A stretch of DNA of 64,000 nucleotides from Flavobacterium sp. KJJ. Its GTDB lineage: Bacteria > Bacteroidota > Bacteroidia > Flavobacteriales > Flavobacteriaceae. The position numbers and the translations under genes were made by a program. The notes beneath the pieces are model-generated. The model did not search any database. It was not told the DNA's origin and saw nothing but the letters and a program-made list of their open reading frames with translations. Shown here piece by piece: positions 18,213-26,950 of the stretch; the stretch's first letter is position 1; each line of letters begins with the position of its first letter. The DNA is taken from NCBI RefSeq assembly GCF_000708595.2, contig NZ_JARP01000001.1, positions 930,001 through 994,000 on the forward strand, given 5' to 3'.

Positions 18213-19820
18213 TTAATTTCCTTTCAATAAATTAATACTAACTGTAGCTATATCTGCATCTGGAAATCGTTTAAAAATTGATTTATCTGGAAATAATCCT
18301 GCTTCTGCAGCAATATTATTAAACACATCTATTTCAACAATATATTGATCAGAAAAGCCATGCGTGGCATCATAAGCGGTTGCAGGTGTTTTTCCTAAGT
18401 TACCAGCTGCAAGTTTTGGATTTATAGTATGTAATTCAATTAGAAGCAGACCAAATTTACAAACATAAGGCGACCATTTTTGCAAATGTTCCAAGAGATT
18501 GTCTTCTACCAGATTGTTGCTTATTCTTTTTCCTCTATAGGCAAATGCACCAGTAGATTTACTGATTCGATGTTGATTAATGTGTTTCGGATTTGTCCAA
18601 ATTCGATTGTGATCTAAAAAAGTCCTCACGTTAAGCAAATCTTTTAGGTCAATATTGTAATTTTCTCTCAAGTCATTCGAAAGTAAATCTGGTCGTCCAA
18701 TATCTCCCCAAATTACTTTTGCCCAAATGTCTGCTTTTATAAGATTCGCTCTGGTTACTTTCAGAGCAGCTTGATTATAATCTGCTCCAACCAAAAATAG
18801 TGGATATTCATCGAGCATTTTTCCGCGTAATGTCTGTCTGTCGATTACTTCAAAAATGTGTTGTAGGAAAGCACCATTGCCACAACCCATATCTAAGATT
18901 CCTTTAGGCTGTTCTTCAATTGGCAAGTTAAAAAGGCTAATGATAATCTCATCGACAACCTTAAAATAAGTATCATGAGCGCCACCGCTTCCCCATACAT
19001 TCATTTCCCGATCAACATGAATTTCGTTTTCACCATCGGCTATCATTCTTAAAACAGCTGGATCACCAAAAATTAATTCTTCAATTTTTGCAAATGTTGG
19101 CAAATATGAAACCGTAACGCCATATGCACTGGCTCTTTTGGCGAAAAACAAACCCACTTCTGTAAATTGGTAATTGCCATTTTTTTCTAAGAACCATCCA
19201 AGATGCACAAAAAAGTCTAATATTTTTTTGAAATTTTCAGGAGATTTATGAAACTCTTCGGGTCTGAAAGAAGTCTCCATAAAATACTTGTGAAACATTC
19301 CATTCATTGCCAAACGTACTATTGTCGGTCCAATCAAATAACCTTCTATATGTTTTAAAATCTGGTTTTGAATACTATTAATCAAGATATTATCGGTAGG
19401 TATAATTCCGTAACTCATTTTATATTTTTCAAAAATAACATTGAGCTTTTCGAATGGTGCATCTTCAAATAATCGTGAATGAAACTGTACAGAAAACTGA
19501 AGCAAATCAACAACATCTTCATAAAGATGAAACATAGAAAAAGCTATTTCTGTCTTTTCATTTTCTGAAATTATAATTTCTTGTGTACTGTTATTGACTT
19601 TATAATCTAAAAAACCTTGAGAAGCCAAAATTCTCAAACCTACATTAAGATAACCTTCGTTTGCTCTGAAAACAGTAGCAAGCTCTGCTAATTGTGTTTG
19701 CTTTTTTTGCAGGATAAAATTTAAAACTCCGTGATTTTTGAGTGCTATTGCTACTGGTGCTACAGCCAAACCGTCAAGATGTCTGAAAATTGAGCTTCTT
19801 AGTTCTGATATATTTGTCAT
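18213..19820 (-). CDS. Long class I SAM-dependent methyltransferase (resembles AprA-type natural-product methyltransferases)
   Basis: 535 residues. The methyltransferase motif I ILDMGCGNGAFLQ lies at about 305-317, followed by LFLVGADYNQAALKVT (motif II). The N-terminal half contains two similar winged-helix-like units: residues 15-35 (GLAVAPVAIALKNHGVLNF) and about 158-178 (GYLIGPTIVRLAMNGMFHK), a duplication. Long methyltransferases with this layout occur as domains of polyketide synthases and as stand-alone enzymes. The acceptor is unknown. The gene has its own transcription unit and diverges from a SusC/SusD operon across 580 bases; no biosynthetic genes are adjacent on its own strand. 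The family resemblance is from memory. Confidence 0.75.
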   Translation of the reverse strand: MTNISELRSSIFRHLDGLAVAPVAIALKNHGVLNFILQKKQTQLAELATVFRANEGYLNVGLRILASQGFLDYKVNNSTQEIIISENEKTEIAFSMFHLYEDVVDLLQFSVQFHSRLFEDAPFEKLNVIFEKYKMSYGIIPTDNILINSIQNQILKHIEGYLIGPTIVRLAMNGMFHKYFMETSFRPEEFHKSPENFKKILDFFVHLGWFLEKNGNYQFTEVGLFFAKRASAYGVTVSYLPTFAKIEELIFGDPAVLRMIADGENEIHVDREMNVWGSGGAHDTYFKVVDEIIISLFNLPIEEQPKGILDMGCGNGAFLQHIFEVIDRQTLRGKMLDEYPLFLVGADYNQAALKVTRANLIKADIWAKVIWGDIGRPDLLSNDLRENYNIDLKDLLNVRTFLDHNRIWTNPKHINQHRISKSTGAFAYRGKRISNNLVEDNLLEHLQKWSPYVCKFGLLLIELHTINPKLAAGNLGKTPATAYDATHGFSDQYIVEIDVFNNIAAEAGLFPDKSIFKRFPDADIATVSINLLKGN

Positions 19821-19998
19821 AGTAATGAATGAAAGTATAATAAAAATAGTGATTTTTTTAACTAAGATCCTTTCTGTTTAGAAAAATTCTTACACCTTAG
19901 TAAACGGGATGATAGTATTAAAGATCTTGTTTTTAGTAATTTAAAATTTTACTAAAATTTTAATTAACATTTTTTTTACAAAAAAAGCAATTTAACTT

Positions 19999-20027
19999 TT
20001 GAGGTTAATAATTTTAATATACTTTTG
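19999..20027 (+). promoter_or_regulatory. Predicted promoter of the second SusC/SusD operon
   Basis: TTG at 19999-20001, an 18-base spacer and TACTTTTG at 20020-20027 fit the Flavobacterium promoter pattern. Transcription from here would give a leader of about 365 bases before the SusC start at 20401. Confidence 0.5.
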
Positions 20028-20247
20028 TTCTATCAAATTAGTAGAATATAAAATTAACTCCAGATTTAAAGGCGATGAGGCATTTAATTTCTGATTAAGG
20101 AGAAACTATTTGACACTGTATGTCTTATAATTTTCCCAATTAAAATTCTTCAATCTCTAAATCATAAAAATTTTAATAGAATTGATCCTAATTTCAGGAT
20201 TGAATTTTAAAGAAAAATTCAAATAATAGTAATCAAAAAAAATAAAA

Positions 20248-20274
20248 ATGAAAAAACGAATGTGCTGCGGCTAA
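20248..20274 (+). CDS. Possible leader peptide MKKRMCCG
   Basis: ATG at 20248 opens eight codons ending in TGC TGC GGC TAA. A short peptide with adjacent cysteine codons before a stop, in a long leader, resembles cysteine-sensing attenuators, but it could be chance or the start of a frameshifted small gene whose remainder lies in the next frame (20252-20386). Confidence 0.25.
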   Translation: MKKRMCCG

Positions 20275-20302
20275 AAAAAAAACCATTTCTGTTGCAGCAG
20301 AA

Positions 20303-20386
20303 ATGGCGAAGCTTAAAGAAATTGTAGATCTCTGTAAGGAAAGCGATAATGGAGTAAATCCGTTTTCGGCTAGCCTTATTTTTTAA
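20303..20386 (+). CDS. Possible small peptide gene before susC-like gene
   Basis: ATG at 20303 gives 27 residues (MAKLKEIVDLCKESDNGVNP and seven more) ending 14 bases before the SusC start. The frame is open further upstream to 20252, reading KNECAAAKKKTISVAAE before that Met. One base fewer in the A-run at 20251-20256 would join this frame to the ATG at 20248 and give a 45-residue product. Composition looks protein-like, but no family is recognised. Confidence 0.3.
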   Translation: MAKLKEIVDLCKESDNGVNPFSASLIF

Positions 20387-20400
20387 ACTAAAACAAAGTA

Positions 20401-23400
20401 ATGAAAAAAAAATTAAATAGATATATTTGGTTATGTATTTTATTGATTTCAATTGGGATTAAAGCTCAAGAAACCAAACCCTTAATACAATCCAAACTCG
20501 AAGGAACAGTAATTGATGCTATTACAAAAGAACCAGTAATTGGTGCTTCAGTAAATATAAAAGGCACTACACACGGAGTTTCAACAGATTTAGATGGAAA
20601 GTTTTATTTCCAAACGGGACAAAAATTCCCTTACACACTGGTAATAAGTTATTTGGGTTATAAAAAAACAGAAGTTGTTGTTACTGCAAATGCAGTTGTT
20701 ATTAGTCTTATTGAAGAACAAAATGTGTTGTCAGAAGTAGTAGTTACAGCGCTAGGTATTACAAAAGAAAAAAAATCTTTAGGTTATACTACTCAATCAC
20801 TTAAGAATAAGGACATAGCAGATACAAAAGAAGCTAATTTTCTGAATAGTCTTACTGGTAAATTAGCCGGAGTACGTATTACTAATTCACAAGGTGATAT
20901 GGGATCTTCACGTATTATTATTCGTGGTGAGACATCTATAGCAGGAAATAATCAGCCGTTATTTGTGGTCGATGGAGTTCCGGTAGATAACTCACAGCTT
21001 AACGCTGGAGGAGCTACGCGCGATTTTAAAAATGCAATTGCCGATTTAAATCCACAAGATATTGAAACATTAACTGTGTTGAAAGGACCTAATGCCGCTG
21101 CACTTTATGGGTCACGTGCCGCGCATGGTGTTGTTTTAATAACTACAAAATCAGGAAAAAGTCAAAAAGGACTGGGCATAAGCGTTAGTTCAGGTATAAC
21201 GATCTCTCAAGTTGCTACATTGCCAAGTTATCAAAATTCATTTGGGCAAGGTTCAAACGGAAAATTCAGCTATGTAGATGGCAAAGGAGGCGGTATTAAT
21301 GACGGAGTTGATGAAAGCTGGGGTCCTAAATTAGACGGACGTCTTATTCCTCAGTTTTACTCAAATGGTGAGGCAGTTCCTTTTGTAGCTCATCCAGATA
21401 ATGTGAAAGATTTCTTTAATACAGGGCTTACTTTTGATAATAGTGTTTCTGTGGCCAGATCAGATGATAAATCAGATTTTCGTATTGGAATAAACAATCA
21501 AAAGCAAACAGGAGTAGTGCCTAACAGTGAAGTGAACAAAACAAACTTTACTATTAATACTAATTATCAAATATCCAAAAATATAAAAGTAGGGGTAACA
21601 GGTAACTATATTGTTACTAATGCTCCAGCACTGCCGGGTGGTCCATCAGGCGGACGTGCAGCTGGTGTGATGCTGCAGTTTCTTTGGTTCGGACGTCAGG
21701 TTGATATTAATCAGCTTAGTAATGATTGGACTAGAAACTGGAATAATAGCTATTACAGCAATCCGTATTGGAATGCATATTATAATACAACAAGTCAGCA
21801 ACGCAACCGTTTAATTGGTGATTTTCATTTGGATGCCAAGATTTTCGATGGACTTAATTTTAAATTCCGCACTGGAGTTGACTATTATAACGATCGCAGA
21901 AAATACGAGATTAAATATGGTACAAATGGAACTCCTTTTGGATCTTATGCTGAAGATGCGTACACTGTAAACGAGCAAAATACGGAAGGTATTTTTACTT
22001 ATACTAAGAAACTGAATGATGATTTTAGTTTAGATGCTTTAGCTGGATTTAATATTCGCAACCACAGTGATGCTAACAATTATCAAAAAGCACCACGTTT
22101 GGCAGTACCTGATTTATATACATTGATCAACTCGCGAGATCCGTTAACGTCATCAAATACATTATCAAGATTGAGAGTATATAGTGCCTATGCCTCAGCA
22201 CAATTGGGATATAAAAACTATGCCTATTTAAATCTTACAGCTCGTAACGACTGGTCATCGACATTGCCAAGCAGTAACCGTTCTTATTTCTATCCTTCTA
22301 TTAACGGAAGTTTAGTATTATCTGAAGCTTTGAATTTGAAAAGCAACACGCTTGATTTCTTAAAATTACGTGGCGGATGGTCTGAAGTTGGTAATGATGC
22401 AGATCCATATCAATTGTCTACAGTTTATAATTTTCTAACTGCATTCGACGGAAATCCTATACAAACTTCTTCTCAAAGAAAATTAAATGAGAACCTAAAA
22501 CCTGAAACAACACGATCTACCGAAATTGGTCTAGAAGCCTCTTTTTGGAAAAACAGACTGCATTTTGATGCAGCATATTACAATACCAATAGTTTTGATC
22601 AGATTCTGGAGATAAAAACAACAGCTTCTAGTGGCTATAATTCGCAATTAATCAATGCTGGAAAAATAAACAACCGCGGTATAGAAATTCAATTAGATGG
22701 AAGCCCTATTCAAACTGAAGCTTTCAAATGGAATGTAGGTGTAAATTATTCAAAGAATATAAGCAAAGTTGAGATTCTTGACTATGAAAAACAGATTCAA
22801 AACTACACTATTGGTTCTTCAGGAGGTGTTGACGTATTGGCATCAGTAGGACAGGCTTACGGAGCACTTTATGGAACAGCCTACGAACGTGATGCAAGTG
22901 GAAATATAGTTGTAGGCGCTAACGGATTGCCAAAAGCTGATCCGACTAAGAAAGTTCTAGGACATTATACTCCAGACTATTTAGCAGGTGTTACAAACAC
23001 GCTGACCTATAAAAATATTGAATTGTCATTTCTTGTTGATGCAAGTGTAGGAGGAGAGCTTTTTTCAGGAACGAACAGAACAGGTAATTATACGGGTGTG
23101 CTAGCGCAAACGCTTCCAGGCCGTGATGCAGCAAATGGCGGATTAAATTACTATTATTCTGGTACTAACAAAATCTTGCTTCCGAGCGGAACGCCTCCAG
23201 CCGGAGCAGCCATTTATGATGATGGAATGGTTTTTAAAGGAGTATATGCCGACGGAACTCTTAACAATCAAGTGATTAGTGCACAGGAATATTACAAAGC
23301 TTCATACAATATTAGTGAAGCTTATATCTACAGTTCAACTTTTGTAAAACTTAGAGAAGTAAAATTGGCTTACAATTTTAATAAGTCATTTGCTAAGAAA

Positions 23401-23577
23401 CTGGGATTTGAGGCTGCAAGTATTACTGCTGTAGGCCGTAACCTGATGTTTATCTATAAAGATGCACCAAATATTGATCCTGAAACAGCTTTCAACACTG
23501 GAAACGCTCAAGGACTGGAAAGTTTAGCTTTGCCAACTACCAGAAATTTCAGCCTTAATGTAAATCTTAAATTCTAA
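20401..23577 (+). CDS. SusC/RagA-type TonB-linked outer-membrane protein
   Basis: 1058 residues, signal peptide ending GIKAQ. There is no STN domain, unlike the first receptor, so it should not signal through a FecR protein. A carboxypeptidase-regulatory-like domain (LEGTVIDAITKEPVIGASVNI) is followed by the plug (LTGKLAGVRITNSQGDMG, PLFVVDGVPVDNS, LYGSRAAHGVVLITTKSG) and a 22-strand-type barrel ending NFSLNVNLKF. It imports an unknown nutrient with its SusD partner 12 bases downstream. No hydrolase genes accompany the pair, so the substrate cannot be inferred from context. Confidence 0.92.
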   Translation: MKKKLNRYIWLCILLISIGIKAQETKPLIQSKLEGTVIDAITKEPVIGASVNIKGTTHGVSTDLDGKFYFQTGQKFPYTLVISYLGYKKTEVVVTANAVVISLIEEQNVLSEVVVTALGITKEKKSLGYTTQSLKNKDIADTKEANFLNSLTGKLAGVRITNSQGDMGSSRIIIRGETSIAGNNQPLFVVDGVPVDNSQLNAGGATRDFKNAIADLNPQDIETLTVLKGPNAAALYGSRAAHGVVLITTKSGKSQKGLGISVSSGITISQVATLPSYQNSFGQGSNGKFSYVDGKGGGINDGVDESWGPKLDGRLIPQFYSNGEAVPFVAHPDNVKDFFNTGLTFDNSVSVARSDDKSDFRIGINNQKQTGVVPNSEVNKTNFTINTNYQISKNIKVGVTGNYIVTNAPALPGGPSGGRAAGVMLQFLWFGRQVDINQLSNDWTRNWNNSYYSNPYWNAYYNTTSQQRNRLIGDFHLDAKIFDGLNFKFRTGVDYYNDRRKYEIKYGTNGTPFGSYAEDAYTVNEQNTEGIFTYTKKLNDDFSLDALAGFNIRNHSDANNYQKAPRLAVPDLYTLINSRDPLTSSNTLSRLRVYSAYASAQLGYKNYAYLNLTARNDWSSTLPSSNRSYFYPSINGSLVLSEALNLKSNTLDFLKLRGGWSEVGNDADPYQLSTVYNFLTAFDGNPIQTSSQRKLNENLKPETTRSTEIGLEASFWKNRLHFDAAYYNTNSFDQILEIKTTASSGYNSQLINAGKINNRGIEIQLDGSPIQTEAFKWNVGVNYSKNISKVEILDYEKQIQNYTIGSSGGVDVLASVGQAYGALYGTAYERDASGNIVVGANGLPKADPTKKVLGHYTPDYLAGVTNTLTYKNIELSFLVDASVGGELFSGTNRTGNYTGVLAQTLPGRDAANGGLNYYYSGTNKILLPSGTPPAGAAIYDDGMVFKGVYADGTLNNQVISAQEYYKASYNISEAYIYSSTFVKLREVKLAYNFNKSFAKKLGFEAASITAVGRNLMFIYKDAPNIDPETAFNTGNAQGLESLALPTTRNFSLNVNLKF

Positions 23578-23588
23578 AAACACGAATC

Positions 23589-25013
23589 ATGCTAAAAAAA
23601 ATAGCCTATATAACTCTATTTGCATTATCACTGACTTCATGCAGTGATACTTTGGATGATATTAATAAAAATCCAAATGCAACTGAAACACCACTGGCGC
23701 CTTACCTGTTAACAGGAACATTAAAGCAGGGAGCCGACTTATATTGGGGATCAGACAATAATTTTAACTCGTCTTTGTTATTTGTACAGCATTGGGCTAA
23801 AATCCAATATACTGAACCGGACAGATACGATGTGTCTAATACATCTTTCACATCATTGTGGAATACTGGATATGCCACTTTGATTACAGATCTAAACACT
23901 ATTCTGAATTTTCCAGAAGAGCAGGCTAATTCAAATTATAAAGGAATTGCACTGACCCTTCGCTCATGGACTTTTTTATTATTGACAGATGCTTACGGAA
24001 GTATTCCTTATAAAGAAGCAGGTCTAAAAGTAACTCCGGCATATAATACACAAAAAGAGGTATATACTGGATTGTTAGAAGATTTAAAACAAGCTCAATC
24101 TTTGCTAAATACGGCAAATGGTGCTGTAACAGGTGATTTAGTTTATAAAGGAGATATTGCAAAATGGAAAAAATTTGTGAATTCGCTTCGTTTGCGTATA
24201 GCATTGAGAATTTCAGACAAGGAACCTGCTTTGGCTAAGCAAGCTGCGATTGATGCAACAACTGATGCTGGAGGATTAATCAGCAGTAATAACGATACTT
24301 TTAAGTTTACTTACATCAGTTCACCTCAGCAAAATCCGGCTTCTGCCTGGTTTGAAACCCGTGATGATTTTCGTATTTCAAAAACAATGGTGGATCAGTT
24401 AAATGCATTGTCAGATCCGCGTTTGCCTGTTTATGCGCAATTGCCATCAGATGCAACCGTAGGAAAATACGTTGGAGGTGCTAATGGATTATCAAATAGT
24501 GATGCCAATAGTCAAGGATTTGCTAAGACATCAAAACCTGGTACTTACTTTTTAACCTCAACATCGCCAGCAGTAATTGCTTCTTATTCTGAAACGCTTT
24601 TTAATCTTTCTGAAGCTGTGGCACGTGGTTATATTTCAGGAGATGCAGAACAGCTTTATAAAAATGCAATAACAGCATCGTTAAATCAATTTGGTATTAC
24701 TGATGCAACAGCAATTTCAAATTATCTTAATCAAGCAACTGTGAAGTACGATGCAACAAATTATGCGAAATCTATAGGGACTCAAAAATGGATTGCTTTC
24801 TACGGACAAGGTCTTGATGCTTTTGTAGAGTGGAGAAGACTCGATTATCCGGTGTTAAAAGCCGGTCCAGCTACAGTTTTAGACGGACAACTGCCTTTGC
24901 GTTTCTTTTATCCAGGAACTGAGCAATCATTGAACGGAGTGAGCTACCAAGCCGCAGTAGCCGCTCAAGGAAAAGATTTGCTTACTACAAAACTATGGTT
25001 TGATGCAAAGTAA
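23589..25013 (+). CDS. SusD-like outer-membrane lipoprotein (SusD-2 type)
   Basis: 474 residues. Lipoprotein signal MLKKIAYITLFALSLTSC (Cys18) followed by SDTLDDINKNPNA, the start typical of the SusD_2/RagB-like subgroup paired with STN-less SusC proteins. The body is helix-rich (LTLRSWTFLLLTDAYGSIPYKEA, given here in part) and ends with FYPGTEQSLN and an Ala-rich tail. Co-transcribed with the receptor and closed by a terminator 45 bases on. Confidence 0.9.
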   Translation: MLKKIAYITLFALSLTSCSDTLDDINKNPNATETPLAPYLLTGTLKQGADLYWGSDNNFNSSLLFVQHWAKIQYTEPDRYDVSNTSFTSLWNTGYATLITDLNTILNFPEEQANSNYKGIALTLRSWTFLLLTDAYGSIPYKEAGLKVTPAYNTQKEVYTGLLEDLKQAQSLLNTANGAVTGDLVYKGDIAKWKKFVNSLRLRIALRISDKEPALAKQAAIDATTDAGGLISSNNDTFKFTYISSPQQNPASAWFETRDDFRISKTMVDQLNALSDPRLPVYAQLPSDATVGKYVGGANGLSNSDANSQGFAKTSKPGTYFLTSTSPAVIASYSETLFNLSEAVARGYISGDAEQLYKNAITASLNQFGITDATAISNYLNQATVKYDATNYAKSIGTQKWIAFYGQGLDAFVEWRRLDYPVLKAGPATVLDGQLPLRFFYPGTEQSLNGVSYQAAVAAQGKDLLTTKLWFDAK

Positions 25014-25058
25014 GATCGATTTCAAAACATATCTAAACTGGTATTAGAGATAAAAAAC

Positions 25059-25090
25059 AAAAAGCTAAATCTTTCGATTTAGCTTTTTTT
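25059..25090 (+). terminator. Terminator of the second SusC/SusD operon
   Basis: AAAAAGCTAAATC (25059-25071) pairs with GATTTAGCTTTTT (25076-25088) over a four-base loop, ending in T-run. The symmetry lets it serve both strands, though the minus-strand kinase gene ends about 90 bases away. Confidence 0.85.
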
Positions 25091-25179
25091 ATGATTTCAT
25101 CTGAATTTTTCCTCTATTCAACTAAAGGAGTTAATCCTTAAAAAATAAAACTTGAAATAAAAGCATATGCATACTTATA

Positions 25180-26460
25180 TTAAACTAGCATTGGCAGAAT
25201 AGTTCTCCTAATTTTAACAGCTTTAGGAGTTAATTTTTCCTGTATAGGAATAAAAATTTCAAAAGTGGTTCCTTTGTTTAAGATGCCGTTTGCAGTGATA
25301 ATTCCATTGTGGTTGTCCACAATTTTCTTTACAATTGCAAGCCCAATTCCAGTACCGGCATATTCATGACGATGATGAAGCCTTTGAAACATTACAAATA
25401 TCAGTTCATTAAATTCAGTTTCAAAACCAATTCCGTTGTCTTGAAAACTTAGATTCCAATAATCACAGTTTAATACTTTAGAATTTAGTTCGTTCAGCTT
25501 AGAATGTGTAGATTCTAAAATACTGGTTTCTATACTAATGCGCGGAGGCAAATCAGGATGGGAGAATTTAAGCGCGTTACTTATTAAGTTATAAATAAGT
25601 TGTCTAAACTGAAATGTAACTACATTAACCGGCACGAGTGCGATTATATCTATAGTGGCATTTTTTTGTTTAATTGTGTCCTTCAAATCTGATTGAACAT
25701 CTTCAATTATGCCTTTTAAATCATTCATTTCGTAACTGCGGCCCGTACTGCTTACACGTGAAAAAGCCAATAAATCATCTATTAGCTGTCTCATTCTGGT
25801 TGCAGCTATTTGTATGCGTTCCATATTGTTCTTACCAGCTTCACTCATGTTTTTTGCCTCATTCGACATAATTACTGAAATAAAAGTTTGGATTTTACGC
25901 AACGGTTCCTGAAGATCATGGCTTGAGATAAAATTAAATGCCAATAGTTCTTTGTTCGCATTTAGTAATTCTATAGCTCGTTTTTCTTTTTCATTATTTT
26001 GAAATCGAAGTTCTTCATTTGCAATAACTAGTGCGGCAGTCTGTATTTTTAATTTTTCTAAAATTTCTTTTTTTTCAAGACTTTCTTCAGCTTCTTTAAG
26101 TCCCCTAATTACTTTTTGCGGTAATGACATTAGGTTGTTTTTAGAAGCAAAATCAGTTACTCCATCTTTTAAAAGCTCTACAGCATTTTCTTCGCCAATA
26201 GTTCCTGAAATTATAATAAATGGGATATTAAGTTTTCTGTTTTTAAGCAGACCAAAAGCTGATACAGCATCAAATGTTGGTAAAGAATAGTCAGACAAAA
26301 TAATGTCCGGAGAGAAATTTTCCAATGCCTCTTCAAACATTTTTCGTGTTTCGACAGTTTTCGATAAAAAGTTCATTCCTGATTTGTGCAACTGTCGCAG
26401 AATCAAATCTGCATCTGAGCTGTTATCCTCAAGAATCAATATCTTAATTTGTTTCTTCAT
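25180..26460 (-). CDS. Receiver-histidine kinase hybrid (REC-HisKA-HATPase)
   Basis: 426 residues from the ATG at 26460 (MKKQIKILILEDNSSDADL); an upstream ATG at 26493 adds 11 residues before the receiver fold and is less likely. The receiver domain (1-120) has the phospho-acceptor region DIILSDYSLP and the late motif IISGTIGEENA. A coiled coil (about 130-185, EKEKRAIELLNANKELLAF) leads to the HisKA box FISSHDLQEPLRKIQ with the phospho-His, then HATPase motifs YNLISNALKFS (N box), DNGIGFE (G1) and GTGIGLAIVKKI (G2). Input arrives as phosphate on the receiver, so it can act downstream of the kinase encoded upstream in the same operon. Confidence 0.9.
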   Translation of the reverse strand: MKKQIKILILEDNSSDADLILRQLHKSGMNFLSKTVETRKMFEEALENFSPDIILSDYSLPTFDAVSAFGLLKNRKLNIPFIIISGTIGEENAVELLKDGVTDFASKNNLMSLPQKVIRGLKEAEESLEKKEILEKLKIQTAALVIANEELRFQNNEKEKRAIELLNANKELLAFNFISSHDLQEPLRKIQTFISVIMSNEAKNMSEAGKNNMERIQIAATRMRQLIDDLLAFSRVSSTGRSYEMNDLKGIIEDVQSDLKDTIKQKNATIDIIALVPVNVVTFQFRQLIYNLISNALKFSHPDLPPRISIETSILESTHSKLNELNSKVLNCDYWNLSFQDNGIGFETEFNELIFVMFQRLHHRHEYAGTGIGLAIVKKIVDNHNGIITANGILNKGTTFEIFIPIQEKLTPKAVKIRRTILPMLV

Positions 26461-26500
26461 TTTATTAGACAGTATAAGGTGAGAAGCAGCCACTGTAATT

Positions 26501-26941
26501 TTAGAGTGAAGGCTGGCTCAGGATCATCCAGTACATGCCCATTTCTTTTATAGCATTGAAAAAGTTATTACTGTCAACCGGTTTTACAATGTAGCTGTTA
26601 GCACCCAGATCATAACATTTAGCAATGTCCGGATCTTCTTGTGAAGAAGTTAATATTACTGCCGGAATTGATTTAAACTCAGGATCACTTTTAATTTTTT
26701 CGAGCACCTGCATACCTGAAACCTTTGGCATCTTAAGATCTAAAAGAAATAATTTTGGATATGATTTAGGATTTCTATCTGCATATATGCCACGGCAGTA
26801 AATGAAGTCGAGTGCTTCTGCGCCATCTTTTACATGAAGCAGTTTGTTTGTAAAACCGCTTTTTGATAATGCTCTTATTGTCAGCATAGCATCATCCAGA
26901 CTATCTTCGGCAAATAATATTTCAACGTCGTCGTAATTCAT
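26501..26941 (-). CDS. Single-domain response regulator (Rcp1/CheY-like)
   Basis: 146 residues, a receiver domain with no output domain. Acidic pair EDSLDD near the N-terminus, phospho-acceptor Asp in LFLLDLKMPKVSG, conserved Thr/Ser in VILTSSQ and Lys in SYIVKPVD. Proteins of this type shuttle phosphate, as Rcp1 does for bacterial phytochromes. It lies between two kinase genes (nine bases after the PAS kinase, 40 before the hybrid), so a relay from one kinase to the next is likely. Confidence 0.92.
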   Translation of the reverse strand: MNYDDVEILFAEDSLDDAMLTIRALSKSGFTNKLLHVKDGAEALDFIYCRGIYADRNPKSYPKLFLLDLKMPKVSGMQVLEKIKSDPEFKSIPAVILTSSQEDPDIAKCYDLGANSYIVKPVDSNNFFNAIKEMGMYWMILSQPSL

Positions 26942-26950
26942 TTTTTATAT

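Larger units (their letters stand above)
20034..20400 (+). other. Long untranslated leader with hairpin and short reading frames
   Basis: The predicted leader holds a hairpin at about 20184-20206 (ATCCT pairing with AGGAT, extended by wobble pairs) followed by TTTTAAAG, an eight-codon frame at 20248-20274 and a coding-like 27-codon frame at 20303-20386. I could not match it to a known riboswitch class by eye. The length alone suggests post-transcriptional control of the uptake genes. Confidence 0.4.
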
